Shown one piece after another: positions 34,042 to 44,100 of a stretch of 64,000 bases of DNA. A program made the translations under genes and the position numbers. The DNA is from Laspinema palackyanum D2a (GTDB taxonomy: Bacteria > Cyanobacteriota > Cyanobacteriia > Cyanobacteriales > Laspinemataceae), in NCBI GenBank assembly GCA_025370845.1, contig JAMXFF010000020.1:1-64000 (forward strand). Direction: 5' to 3'. Within the stretch, counting starts at the first letter, position 1; every line of letters begins with the position of its first letter. The notes below the pieces were generated by a model, which saw only the letters and a list, made by a program, of their open reading frames with translations, ran no database searches and was not told where the DNA came from.

Positions 34042-37000
34042 ATGTTTAACTCTAATATGGACTTACCCCCAGTTGCCACTACAGAGATATTTTTCTGCCA
34101 AGCTCACCAAGCGAGTGAAGTTCGGTTAGAACCCAAAAAAGCAATCGATATATTTACTTATTTAGCTCAAAACATCGAGGGTGACTCTCTCAGCCCCGTA
34201 GAAGATTTGTCTGATCAGTCCTTGGGGAATGACACGGCCACCCATGCAACCGTGTCTAAGTTAGATTCTTTAACCTCCCCTGAGAATTGCTTAGATGTTT
34301 CTAGAGTTTTTCCAGTAAATAACCAGAGCCATTTAGAAGAAGTTAATGGGGATTTATTGGATAGAGAGCCTTTAGACTTAAATCAGACCGCTTTTCCGGC
34401 CTCGCCAATCGTAGGTGAGCAAACTTCTCTCCATTTAGGGAACCGAGTAGAACTGGATAGAGTTGAAATTTTAAGCGGCTCAGATTTAAATTTACCCGGG
34501 TCAGAAAATTTCAGCGTTGCCGCAGAAAATGAGTCAACAGTTGGCGATTCCTCCCTTAGCCAAACCCGGGAACTTGACAATATTATCCCCCCAGTTTCTC
34601 CATTCCCAGTGGATGTTTTGCCTCCCGAGGCGGTAGAGGAGATAGAGTCTCAACCCAATCCCCAGCCGGAACCCATTCCCGAAACAGACTTACCCACTCC
34701 CCTGCCGGAACCCATTCCCGAAACAGACTTACCCACTCCCCTGCCGGAACCTTTTCCCGAAATGAATTGGCGGGAAAATAGCCTAGAATCCCTCGATTCT
34801 ACGGCTGAAAGGTACCCATTTATTGTAAATCCAACTGATAGATTAACCTTTGACCTTCAGAGTTTTCGGCCCTTTAGGGATGAAAACTATTCCACCCTTG
34901 ATCTGAGGTTTGCAGAAAATAACCCGGTTTTCAATAAAGTGACTTTTGCCAATTTTCCAAAAGAAGATCAGCTTTATTGGGTATTAGAGGGTAATCGGGT
35001 GGTGCTTGAAACCCGAGGACTCCAAGGGGGTGCACTCTATCAAGGACGGGAAACCATGACCGAACTCACCCAACGCATAATACTCCAACAACAGTTTTGG
35101 GGCCTACAAGCAGTTTGGTCTCTCCCTCGCGTTCTAGAAGATATGATCGGACAAGGGGAAAACAACAATGAATTTGCAGTTTTTTCTGTAGCTGCACAGT
35201 TGACTACTCCCCCAGGAATCCCTGCCGGAGAAGTAATGATTAACAGCGGCTCCAGTCGGGACAATACCACGACCACATTAGTGCCTAATTTAGGAAGTGC
35301 TTCTACTAATCACCCCGATGGGGGTGGAGCGCTCTTTGAAAATCTCGATCCCGCAGTTGCTCCTAGATTTCTTCAAGCTTTTCCCACCAACAATCTAAAA
35401 CCCTTATTAAATAATGGGGTTGCTTTACGAAACGGGGCAATTATTCCTGCAGAAAATTTAGCAGCAGCCGGGATTGGCTTTATGAATTTAGATACCGGAG
35501 AAGGATTTGACTTTAGTGCCCCCTTCACCTCGGTTCCCGGTATTAAAATCGGACAGCCCGGAGGAGGCATGAATTTAGATTTATTAAATGTCATCGTCAA
35601 TCCTTTTCTGAACCCCAGAGAAAGAGATGTCCGCTATCTCAATTCTTTAGCCTGGTTCTCCCTGGGTCAAACCATAGTGGGGGATAGCACGGAAATTGAT
35701 AGTCAAGAAAGTAGCGATTGGTATCGTTTTTACTTTTCTGCTCCCCACAAGAGAACTTCAATAGAATATGATGCTCAAGAAATTCAGGCGACCTATCGCA
35801 GTATTTTTAGCAATCCGGGCGTATCCTTTAGCGTCTCTTTTGGAGCTGATGATAAGATCGATGAAATTCAATTTACTCATGCCACTCTCGGTTTAGGTCT
35901 GGGTTTTATTTTTGCCGGACTGGGAAACACGCACATTGATGAATCTCTCGATGAAGCCCATACCGCCTTAGAAAATGGAGAAGGTTTTGCGGATTTAAAC
36001 ACCGTCGCTACCCCAGAACAAAGAAGGCAAATCAATCAACGACTGAACCAGAATCTCTTAAATACCGAGCGATCAACCAAACTAGACCAACTCTCGGGCA
36101 ACTATACATTTCCTGGCACGATTACCCCAAGCACCTCGAATCTCGTCCAGGTGAGAACAGGACTATATAAGCGGCGGGTTGATTTTTTGTCCCAAGAAAT
36201 CAGCCCCTTTCGAGAGGTTTCTAATTTTTTCTTGGATCTAGAACTCTCTAGCCAAGATTTTGGAACCCTGGGCTTTATTGGAGTTTTAAACCCAACCGAG
36301 CAACCGAGAAACACCCCTATTAATCAATCTTCAGCCGTAGAAGTGACTTTAATTAACCCCGATGGTCAGCAGTTTGTTCAGGAGTTTAGCTCCCTTCAAA
36401 ATTCTGTTGTTCCTATCATGGCCGGAAAAGCGTTTGATGTTGCTTTTGACTGGCTTCGGATTGGACAATTAGTGGAACGGGATATAAAACGAGAAGCCTT
36501 TGTTGGCGAACTCTATTTACCCAGCATCGAAGTCGTGACCTCCGGAACCAATGGTAATTTGAACTATGGCGCAAGTTTGGGGACTTGGCTAAATTTAACC
36601 CCTGATTCTGCCGGTTCTGTCGAGAATGAGCTCGGACCGAAAGAACCCGGTTTAGGCGTTTATTTTAACGGCATGACGAATTGGACTTCTCAAGAGATTA
36701 AATTCGATGAAACTAATCAACCCATTGCCATTGAAACCCAGGGTCCATTTTTAAATCTGGATTGGAATAGCGCCACCAATCGTCTGAATGCGTTTCAAGT
36801 CAGTGCGGGTTATTTATTTTCTCATCAAGGTCTAAGTTCCGGTTATTCGGGGGTTGCGGCTTTGGCTTATATTCCCTATGCTATTAATGGGATAAATTCC
36901 CAAAATAATAACGGAGAGTTGTTGGGAATCATTAATTCGCAATTAGCCACCGAAGAGGGATTAAGGGTGAATAGTAATTTTGAAATTGGAGAAGACTTCT

Positions 37001-37233
37001 TTTTCGACCTCAAACTGACCCAGAAAGTTATTGATACTCTTTCTCTAGGGATTTATTATCAAAACTTTAATACGGTTAATTTTGGCTTGGAGAGTCGAAC
37101 CAATAATTCTTATTATGGTTTCCTCTTGAGATATTTAACGACCGATGAAAGGGTCATGTTTGATGCTCAATTGGGTCACTCCGACAATGGGTTTGATGCT
37201 CGAATCAACTCCAACTTACAATTTAATTTTTAA
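34042..37233 (+). CDS. Large protein with C-terminal outer-membrane beta-barrel character, family unknown
   Basis: A 1063-residue protein that I do not recognise. The N-terminal third (about 1-250) is acidic and low-complexity, including two exact 39-bp DNA repeats and a third partial one (34666 onward) coding for PEPIPETDLPTPL units. Residues about 265-700 are mixed alpha/beta with Asn- and Gly-rich turns. From about 800 to the end, alternating hydrophobic/polar strands (GVYFNGMTNW, FQVSAGYLFSH, LRVNSNFEIGEDFFFDLKLTQ, YGFLLRYLTT) end in LQFNF; a final Phe is typical of outer-membrane barrels. No signal peptide is visible at the annotated start, which is odd for such a protein and could mean a missed exported N-terminus, an old frameshift, or a different location. 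Confidence 0.7.
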   Translation: MFNSNMDLPPVATTEIFFCQAHQASEVRLEPKKAIDIFTYLAQNIEGDSLSPVEDLSDQSLGNDTATHATVSKLDSLTSPENCLDVSRVFPVNNQSHLEEVNGDLLDREPLDLNQTAFPASPIVGEQTSLHLGNRVELDRVEILSGSDLNLPGSENFSVAAENESTVGDSSLSQTRELDNIIPPVSPFPVDVLPPEAVEEIESQPNPQPEPIPETDLPTPLPEPIPETDLPTPLPEPFPEMNWRENSLESLDSTAERYPFIVNPTDRLTFDLQSFRPFRDENYSTLDLRFAENNPVFNKVTFANFPKEDQLYWVLEGNRVVLETRGLQGGALYQGRETMTELTQRIILQQQFWGLQAVWSLPRVLEDMIGQGENNNEFAVFSVAAQLTTPPGIPAGEVMINSGSSRDNTTTTLVPNLGSASTNHPDGGGALFENLDPAVAPRFLQAFPTNNLKPLLNNGVALRNGAIIPAENLAAAGIGFMNLDTGEGFDFSAPFTSVPGIKIGQPGGGMNLDLLNVIVNPFLNPRERDVRYLNSLAWFSLGQTIVGDSTEIDSQESSDWYRFYFSAPHKRTSIEYDAQEIQATYRSIFSNPGVSFSVSFGADDKIDEIQFTHATLGLGLGFIFAGLGNTHIDESLDEAHTALENGEGFADLNTVATPEQRRQINQRLNQNLLNTERSTKLDQLSGNYTFPGTITPSTSNLVQVRTGLYKRRVDFLSQEISPFREVSNFFLDLELSSQDFGTLGFIGVLNPTEQPRNTPINQSSAVEVTLINPDGQQFVQEFSSLQNSVVPIMAGKAFDVAFDWLRIGQLVERDIKREAFVGELYLPSIEVVTSGTNGNLNYGASLGTWLNLTPDSAGSVENELGPKEPGLGVYFNGMTNWTSQEIKFDETNQPIAIETQGPFLNLDWNSATNRLNAFQVSAGYLFSHQGLSSGYSGVAALAYIPYAINGINSQNNNGELLGIINSQLATEEGLRVNSNFEIGEDFFFDLKLTQKVIDTLSLGIYYQNFNTVNFGLESRTNNSYYGFLLRYLTTDERVMFDAQLGHSDNGFDARINSNLQFNF

Positions 37234-37264
37234 CCCAAATTCTGGATCTCACGTTGTATTCTAT

Positions 37265-37356
37265 GGGAGTATCTCAATTTGGACAGTTGGCCCTAATTCC
37301 CCCCTCCCGAAGAAGGAGCGGGGGGGATGAGGGGGAGAGGGATGTAGGGTGAGGGC
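37265..37356. repeat. Dispersed hairpin repeat (copy 1)
   Basis: The sequence GGGAGTATCTCAATTT followed by ACAGTTGGCCCTAATTCCCC and a GAAGAAGGAG centre can form a long hairpin. It matches the element at 46998-47125 over most of its length. It follows the barrel-protein stop by 32 bases. Confidence 0.65.
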
Positions 37357-37377
37357 TACTTTCATTGGGATGCACTC

Positions 37378-37482
37378 TATAGCAATCCTAAATGACTTGT
37401 AACAAAGATAGCGAGCAAGATGCTCCCACGGACAAGGCTCTCAGGTTTGGATCCATGACACAACTGATTTAGGACTGCTATA
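37378..37482. mobile_element. 105-bp MITE-like element with TA-type ends
   Basis: The ends TATAGCAATCCTAAAT (37378-37393) and ATTTAGGACTGCTATA (37467-37482) are inverted repeats with 15 of 16 matches. TATA at both ends is consistent with a TA target. The interior has no ORF. The terminal motif resembles non-autonomous elements common in bloom-forming and filamentous cyanobacteria. Confidence 0.7.
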
Positions 37483-37725
37483 TTCTATTATGCTATAATC
37501 GGACATCAACCAAACAGGCAGACTACCAAAAAAGGCCCTCCAGGGAAACAGATGAGGGATAATAGTGTAGGCAAAAGCCATCAAATCTAACTATTCATGT
37601 GGAAAGGATGTCCATATAAGTTGGTAATTTATATCACCTAGGACTCGTAGCCATAATAATAAATGACATGGGGATAAGTTAAAAAATAAATTACAGACTA
37701 AGAGCCGATAAAATAATAAAAATTA

Positions 37726-37803
37726 GTGCAGTTAAAGCTATATCCAGAACAAGCCGCAGGGGTGGCAGAGCAATTTGAGAGAACAGAGGTTTCAAGCCGA
37801 TGA
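37726..37803 (+). pseudogene. Possible remnant of a gene upstream of the DUF4258 gene
   Basis: A 25-codon frame opening at GTG reads QLKLYPEQAAGVAEQFERTE and ends TGA overlapping the ATG of the DUF4258 gene as ATGA. The composition looks like the tail of a real protein, and the ATGA overlap is typical of coupled genes. Upstream in frame are stops, so either this is a tiny gene or the 3' end of a decayed one. I do not recognise a family. The rest of 37483-37725 is AT-rich with nothing else seen. Confidence 0.35.
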
Positions 37804-38054
37804 ATTTTATCTTCTCTAACCATGCTTTACAAGAACTCCATCGCCGAGGACTTCAGCAAAATATGGTAGAATCAGTTTTAAATAATCCTCAGCAAATCAT
37901 TGAAGAAAAAGAGGGCAGAAAAGCCTATCAATCTCAAGTAGATTTTGGCGGAGGTAAAATCTACTTGGTTCGAGTTATCGTTGCAGACAACATCGATCCC
38001 GCCATTGTTATCACCGCCTATCGCACCAGTAAAATCACTAAATATTGGATTTAG
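37800..38054 (+). CDS. DUF4258 domain protein (putative toxin-like)
   Basis: An 84-residue protein of the DUF4258 family: FSNHALQELHRRG near the N-terminus, VESVLNNPQQIIEEKEGRKAY in the middle, IYLVRVIVADNID and VITAYRTSKITKYW at the end. The conserved H8 and the R/Y-rich end fit the family, which is related by fold to RelE-like small proteins and often stands beside a small partner gene. Its stop is followed after two bases by the ATG of a DUF2283 gene, a pairing seen repeatedly in cyanobacteria and suggestive of a toxin-antitoxin-like module (inference; toxicity is not shown). The start overlaps the end of a short upstream frame. Confidence 0.85.
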   Translation: MNFIFSNHALQELHRRGLQQNMVESVLNNPQQIIEEKEGRKAYQSQVDFGGGKIYLVRVIVADNIDPAIVITAYRTSKITKYWI

Positions 38055-38056
38055 CC

Positions 38057-38281
38057 ATGAAAGTTATCTATGACCCCGAAGTTGATACGTTGCGAATTAT
38101 TTTTACCTCCGGTACTATTGAAGAAAGTGACGAGGAAAAGCCTGGAGTTATCCTAGATTATGACCCCGAGGGAAATCTGGTGGGGATGGAAATTTTGGAT
38201 GCGTCAAAACGTTTGGACAACCCCCGTTCTCTGGAATATTCTATTCGCGAGGGTTCTTCAGTAAAAAATTCGGGGAGGTAA
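38057..38281 (+). CDS. DUF2283 domain protein (putative partner of DUF4258)
   Basis: A 74-residue DUF2283 protein: MKVIYDPEVDTLRIIF, then EESDEEKPGVILDYDPEGNLVG and MEILDASKR. The pattern of a strand carrying YDxEVDxLxI, an acidic turn and IxLDYDxxGxLVGxEIL is diagnostic. The ATG at 38057 is used; a TTG at 38045 would overlap the preceding gene. DUF2283 genes often lie directly after DUF4258 genes, as here with a two-base gap, so the two are almost certainly one operon. It is acidic, like many antitoxins, but has no visible DNA-binding motif. Confidence 0.88.
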   Translation: MKVIYDPEVDTLRIIFTSGTIEESDEEKPGVILDYDPEGNLVGMEILDASKRLDNPRSLEYSIREGSSVKNSGR

Positions 38282-38343
38282 ACTCTGATTGACCTCGTTT
38301 CAGAATTCAATGCTGATAGCTTTTACCCAATCTATAATATTGA

Positions 38344-38389
38344 ACCCTAAATGTAGTTGCGATTCGCGAATCGCCACTACATTTAGGGT
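38344..38389. repeat. 46-bp near-perfect palindrome
   Basis: The two 23-base halves are inverse complements with a single mismatch and no loop. The outer arm is ACCCTAAATGTAGT and the centre is CGATTCGCGAATCG. It lies between the DUF2283 gene and the convergent ABC permease and is not followed by a T run. It resembles a dispersed palindrome of Oscillatoriales. Confidence 0.8.
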
Positions 38390-38492
38390 CTGCACTCTAA
38401 AAAAGTGTAAGTCCAATCTGAGTGATTATCCTTTAAGGATATCCATAAGAATGTGATGAACGGGATTGCTGTTTTACCCCCAAGAGTTGGGA

Positions 38493-38518
38493 TAACGACT
38501 GAAGTCGTTACTACGAAC
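38493..38518. repeat. AACGACTGAAGTCGTTACTACGAAC-type palindrome
   Basis: This is the opposite-orientation copy of the pair at 30034-30094. It lies 20 bases from the stop codon of the ABC permease gene. Confidence 0.75.
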
Positions 38519-38537
38519 GGGGGATTTTGTTCGGGTT

Positions 38538-39437
38538 TTAATTTTGATTGGGGACGATGAAGCGTAAAATCGAGAGGATGAAAATCATTAAAAATAGGAC
38601 TAGGCCAATACTACAGGCGTAGCCAATTTCTAATTCTGCAAATGCTTTTTCATATAAATAATAGACGATAGTTTTAGAACTATTTCTCGGTCCGCCTTGG
38701 GTCATGATAAAGACTTCTTCAAAGACTTTGGTGGCGGAAATGGAGGAAATTACGGCAACTAAGAGGAGATAGGGTGTCATTAAAGGGACGGTGATATCCC
38801 AGTGTTTTTTGACACCATCGGACCCGTCTAAGGCGGCGGCTTCGTATAATTCGGGAGAAATCGATTGCAGTCCGGCTAGGTAAATCATCATGTAATATCC
38901 CAATCCTTTCCAGATGGTAACTGCCATGACGCTGAAGAGAGCAAGTTCGGGACTGGTTAGCCAGGGAATGCCGGAACCGCGTTGGACTAATCCTAGGGTT
39001 TGGAGGATTTGATTCAATAATCCGTTGTCTGCATACAGCCATTTCCAGGCGATTCCGGCGACGACGATGGAAATAACTACCGGGGTATAATAGGCGGTTC
39101 TAAACCAGTTCATTCCGGGGAGTTTTCCGTTGACTAGGATGGCTATTCCTAGGGGTGCAATGACGAGGATGGGAACGACGCAAGCGAGGTAAAGTAGGGT
39201 ATTGCGGAGGGTTTGCCAAAAAATGGGGTCGGTCCAGAGGCGTTGCAGGTTGGCAAGTCCGACCCAGGTGGGGGCTTGGGTTATATCATATCCATAGCGG
39301 GTGAAGCTGAGATAAAAGGCTTGCAAGGCGGGCCAAAATACGGTTAATCCTAGGATAAAAAGGGCGGGAAACAGAAAGAAATAAGGGGTAAAGGAAAAGT
39401 TGGGTTTGAGGATTTGAGAGAGGGACTTTTTCAGCAT
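38538..39437 (-). CDS. Sugar ABC transporter permease, MalF/UgpA type
   Basis: A 299-residue inner-membrane permease of the binding-protein-dependent carbohydrate ABC family. Six transmembrane segments are visible, starting YFFLFPALFILGLTVFWPAL. The EAA loop that docks the ATPase is ELYEAAALDGSDGVKKHWDI followed by TVPLMTP. No partner permease (MalG type), binding protein or ATPase lies next to it, so it is an orphan in this window; cyanobacteria often scatter such genes. The substrate cannot be told from sequence; glucosylglycerol, trehalose, maltose or glycerol-phosphate systems are all possible. The start ATG at 39437 is the first in frame. Confidence 0.9.
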   Translation of the reverse strand: MLKKSLSQILKPNFSFTPYFFLFPALFILGLTVFWPALQAFYLSFTRYGYDITQAPTWVGLANLQRLWTDPIFWQTLRNTLLYLACVVPILVIAPLGIAILVNGKLPGMNWFRTAYYTPVVISIVVAGIAWKWLYADNGLLNQILQTLGLVQRGSGIPWLTSPELALFSVMAVTIWKGLGYYMMIYLAGLQSISPELYEAAALDGSDGVKKHWDITVPLMTPYLLLVAVISSISATKVFEEVFIMTQGGPRNSSKTIVYYLYEKAFAELEIGYACSIGLVLFLMIFILSILRFIVPNQN

Positions 39438-39568
39438 TTAAGGGGAAATGAGATGAAAGGTTTGAGGGAGAGAGTTTGTTTCGGCAAAGGAGGTGGAGCC
39501 TAGTTTTTGGGAATCTTGAGTTGGATATTATTAATTATTAAGTCTGTACCTGATAACAGTGTTAACCG

Positions 39569-41182
39569 CTATATTTCAGCTAACATCACATCGTAAGATG
39601 GGGTTTGGAGGGGGATTTTGACGATAAAGGTGCTGCCTCTGTCAATTTCACTTTCTATTTCGATATGACCTCTATGTAATTCTACACATTTTTTGACGAT
39701 CGCCAATCCTAATCCCGTCCCTCTAATTGTTCCCACATTTGTAGCCCTTTGAAACGACTCAAAAAGTTGTTGTAAGTCTTGTTGGGGAATGCCAATTCCT
39801 GGGTCTTTAATCCGAAAGACCACGAGGCTTTCGGGTTGCTGCAAATTGGGAGTGATGGGTCTGGATTCAGTGTTGAGTTCAAGGGTAATTTCGCCGCCTT
39901 GGGGGGAGTATTTGATGGCATTGGAGAATAAATTGTTGAGGATTTGGCGCAGAAGTTGGGAATCCATCAAGGCGGAAATTTTCTCGGTGTGGGCGATTAA
40001 CCGAATGTGATGCCGATCGCCCGTAGTCACGTTCATCTGTTCCACGGACCTTGTGCAAAAATCCACTAACTCCATCGGATGGGGTTGAAACTCCAGATGC
40101 CCGCTTTCGGCTTGCCCCACTAACGTCACATCTTCTATCATTCCCGTCATATATTCAATGGCCGTTTTAATCCGCTGATAATGCGTTTCTTTCCGTTCTT
40201 CCGGCCAGGTATCACTATAAACTTGCAGCAATTCAGCCGATGATAAAATAACGCTCATCGGCGTCCTAAATTCATGAGAAATTGTAGTAATTAATCGACT
40301 TTTAAACTCACTTAATTCTGTTTCTATTTCTAATAATCGCCTAATTTCCGCTTCGGCTAAGGCCCGTTCTTTAACTTCGGTTTCTAAACGAATTCTCTCT
40401 TTTTGTAAAACTTCCGTTGCTTTTTTAGAAGTAATATCTCTAAACACATAAACCGCCCCAATGATTTTATCATTTTCTCCGCCAATCGGAGCGACGGTAT
40501 CATCAATGGGAATTTTGCTGCCATTCTTAGCAATTAAAACTCGTTCATTGGGAGTTTCCCCCAAGTTTTCTGTCGGTATTTCCGCCGTTCCCAACCGTTG
40601 GGCGATCGCCGCTGACATTTCATGGGTAATCCGAAACACTTGGCCAATTTCCTTCCCCAAAGCTTCCGCTTGTTTCCACCCCGTTAACGTTTCAGCCACG
40701 GGATTGATAAACCGAATCCGTCCAATCTCATCCGTAGCAATCACCGCATCCCCAATCGATCGCAAAGTGGTGGCAAACCACTCCTTACTTTGTTTGAGTT
40801 CCTGTTCGATTTGATGACGATAAATCGCCATATCAATCGTAGACTTTAAACTCCGGGCTTCCAGGGGCTTAATTAAATACCCAAAAGGAGTAGTCAGCTT
40901 GGCCCGTTGTAGAGTATCCTCATCACTATAAGCCGTGAGATAGACGACCGGAATATTAAAGCGATCGCGGATTTGTTCAGCCGCCGACACCCCATCAATA
41001 CTGCCCTCCAAATGAATATCCATTAACACCAAATCCGGCTGTATTTCAGCCACAGATTGAATCGCCTCCTCCCCCGAAGCAACCGCCACAGGAACCTGAT
41101 AACCTAAATCTTCTAAAATCGTTTGGATATCTAAGGCAACAATCCCTTCATCTTCTACCACCAAAATTGTCTCGTTACTCAT
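39569..41182 (-). CDS. Receiver-PAS-histidine kinase
   Basis: A 537-residue hybrid protein. Receiver domain at about 1-125 with D55 as phosphoacceptor ([10 protein letters not shown]) and K near 105 ([10 protein letters not shown]). PAS domain at about 145-270 ([12 protein letters not shown], ending [10 protein letters not shown]). A helical linker leads to HisKA with H303 in [10 protein letters not shown], then HATPase with N box [12 protein letters not shown]1 DPGIGIP and [12 protein letters not shown]. All catalytic residues are present. The ATG at 41182 is preferred because GGAGAGAC precedes it, and because this start overlaps the end of the upstream kinase gene by eight bases; a longer frame start at 41260 would sit inside that gene. 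The overlap implies translational coupling. The receiver most likely takes phosphate from the upstream kinase (inference). Confidence 0.92.
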   Translation of the reverse strand: MSNETILVVEDEGIVALDIQTILEDLGYQVPVAVASGEEAIQSVAEIQPDLVLMDIHLEGSIDGVSAAEQIRDRFNIPVVYLTAYSDEDTLQRAKLTTPFGYLIKPLEARSLKSTIDMAIYRHQIEQELKQSKEWFATTLRSIGDAVIATDEIGRIRFINPVAETLTGWKQAEALGKEIGQVFRITHEMSAAIAQRLGTAEIPTENLGETPNERVLIAKNGSKIPIDDTVAPIGGENDKIIGAVYVFRDITSKKATEVLQKERIRLETEVKERALAEAEIRRLLEIETELSEFKSRLITTISHEFRTPMSVILSSAELLQVYSDTWPEERKETHYQRIKTAIEYMTGMIEDVTLVGQAESGHLEFQPHPMELVDFCTRSVEQMNVTTGDRHHIRLIAHTEKISALMDSQLLRQILNNLFSNAIKYSPQGGEITLELNTESRPITPNLQQPESLVVFRIKDPGIGIPQQDLQQLFESFQRATNVGTIRGTGLGLAIVKKCVELHRGHIEIESEIDRGSTFIVKIPLQTPSYDVMLAEI

Positions 41183-44100
41183 GTCTCTCCTCTCCCAACT
41201 GATGATGTTTGGCCGAAAAGACAATCTGAAAGGCAGTCCCGCTACTCCTGTCCAACTCAATCGTGCCTTTGAGTTGTTTGACTAAAGTATTAATCAACTG
41301 CATCCCCAAAGAGCGGGTTTTCCGAAAGTCTACCTCACTGGGAAAGCCAACCCCATTATCCCGAACCCTCATCATAAACTCTTGTTTGCTGTCATCACCC
41401 TGCTCTTGGAAAGTGCGATGGAGGGTAATCTCGATCGCCCCAGTCCCATTCGGGGAAAACCCATGTTTGAGGGTATTACACACCAGTTCATTCACAATCA
41501 ACCCACAAGGAATCGCCGTATCTACACTCAGAAAGATATCATCAATTTGAAGATTCAGGCTAATCCGCTGGGGACTCGCACCATAAGACCGAAACAAATG
41601 GATGCATAAGGTTTGAATATATTGAGAAAAATCCACCTGAGCGAGATCCCGAGACTGATACAGTTTTTCATGGATGAAAGCGATGGATTGAATGCGGTTT
41701 TGGCTATCTTGAAATAGGGTCCGGGTTTCTCCATCCTGAAGGCTTCGGGATTGGAGGTTAAGCAGACTCGAAATGACTTGCAAGTTATTTTTCACCCGAT
41801 GGTGAATTTCCTTGAGGAGGACCTCTTTCTCTCGCAAAGACGCTTTAAGTTGTCCTAGGGCTTTTTTCTGCTCAGTAATATCATACATCGAACCGACAAT
41901 CTCTAAAGGATTGCCCTCGGCATCGCAAACCAGACGCCGTTCATCCCGCACCCAACGGTAAGTGGAGTTTTGGTGTCTGACGCGATATTCATAAATCTCT
42001 TGAGTGCGTTCTTGCAGACGAAAGATGTGGGCAAAAAGCCGTTCAGCGTCGTCAGGATGGATACACTCAAACCACAAGTTAGGATTATTTAATAATTGCT
42101 GCGCCTCATAACCGAACTGGCGTAGGATATTTTGACTGATGAAGGTCAAGGCATAGTCTCCGGTGGGCTTACAACTATAGATAATCGTAGGATTCGTACA
42201 TAGCAAATATTCTAGCCGTTCTTGAATCTGGCGCAGCGCTTGTTCTGCTTGTTTGCGTTGGGTGATATCGAGGACAATAAACCCCACCCCTCGTGCCTGA
42301 CCCTTGTTCAGGGGAACGGGAAAGTAGCAAGTTAGCCAATGATGGAGAACTCCCGGTTGACAGGGCTTTTCACTGGAGAGTTCCAAGTTAAGAATCGGGG
42401 TCCCGGACCGCAAGAGTTCATCCACTAAAGATTGAACTTGGTGGGTGACATCGGGCATAATTTCATTCACGGTTTTCCCAATATGTTCTTGGGGGGATAA
42501 ACCATGAACTTCAGCAAGGGCTTCGTTGACTTGGATAAACTGCATTTTATCATTGACAATTCCCAGTCCGAGAGAGACACTAGAACTGGCTTTAAAAAAT
42601 GAATTCAGCAGTTGTTCGCGCTCAAAAATTTCCGTTTCTAAGCGCTTGCGATCGCTGATATCCCGACCCTCAGCAATCAACTGAATCACCCGATCGCCAT
42701 CATCTCGCACCGGCTTAATCGAGACATCAATGGTCACCCGTTGGTTCTGGGGTCCAAAAATTTCTACCTCATCGCGCCATAACTCTCCCGCCGCTGCCTG
42801 GGCGATCGCCCCGCGAAAACGATGGGCCCCTGGAATCAAACAGAACTGGCGTTCACCTTGAGACTCGGCGAGACTCTCTCCCAGTTCATCGGGATCCGTA
42901 GGTTGCCAACAGGGACAGTCCCAAAATTCTCGCCCGATGGGATTCGTCCCCGCCAATCCCCAGACTTCCAATGCCCTCTGGTTGATCTCCAGAATCACCC
43001 CCTGGGGGTTCAACAGGGCCATAAATTGGAAAGTTTGGTTAAAAATCGCCTGAAAGCGTCTTTCCGAGAGAGCGATCGCCTCTTGCGCTTGTTTGCGTTC
43101 CGTAATATCCCGGGCCACCCCATCCATCCGGAACCCTTGGCGAGTCGCATCATAAAGTAAATGAGCGCGGTCCTCCAACCACCGCACCTCGCCATCGGGT
43201 CTGATAATCCGATACTCTACATCTTGTGACCCCTGCACCAGTAACGCCTCGGAAAACTGCCGAACGCGATCGCTATCCTCCGGATGAACCACCCCCCGCC
43301 ACAACTCCGGATGTTCAAAAAACTCCTGGCGAGACCGTCCATAAATTCTCTCAAAAGCCGGATTCAAATACAACAATTCCCCACTCTGGGCTGAAGCCGA
43401 CCAAACCACATCATTCAGAGACCCCAAAATGCTCTCCAAACGCTCCTCACTCTCTCTGAGGGCCGACTCGACCTCCTGACGACGGGCAATCTCCCCTTGC
43501 AATTGTCCAATTAACTCGCGCAGTTCAGCCGTTTGCACTTGCACCCGCTGTTCCAACTCTTGATTAATCTGCTGTAGCGCCGCTTCCGCTTCCTTTCGCG
43601 CCGTGATATCCCGATCAATTCCCCGATACCCGACTAATTTCCCCATCTCATCAAAAATGGGTATCCCACTGCTTTCCAACACCACCACTGAGCCCTGTTT
43701 GTGCAAATTCACCCGTTCCTTGCAGCTAAACGGTGCCGGTTGAGTCGCCAGTTGCTCAACCCAGCGCCGTTCTTCCTGGGCCCATTCCGGCAGAATCCAA
43801 GCATCCAGCCGTTTCCCAGTCGCCTCAGCCGGTTCATAACCTAAAATCTCTGCAATTCTAGGACTACTATAGGTGTATCTCCCCTGGGCATCTATCTCCC
43901 ACACCCAATCCGTCGTCGTTTCCACCAACTGCCGATACCGATCTTCACTCTCCCGTCTTGCCGCTTCTGCCGCTTTGTGACGGGTAATATCGGTGGTAAT
44001 CCCGGCAATCCGGTACAGATCTCCGTGATCGTTATAAACCGGAAACCCTCGCGAATGCACCCAACGCAGAGTGCCATCGGGCTGCACAATTCGATTTTCC

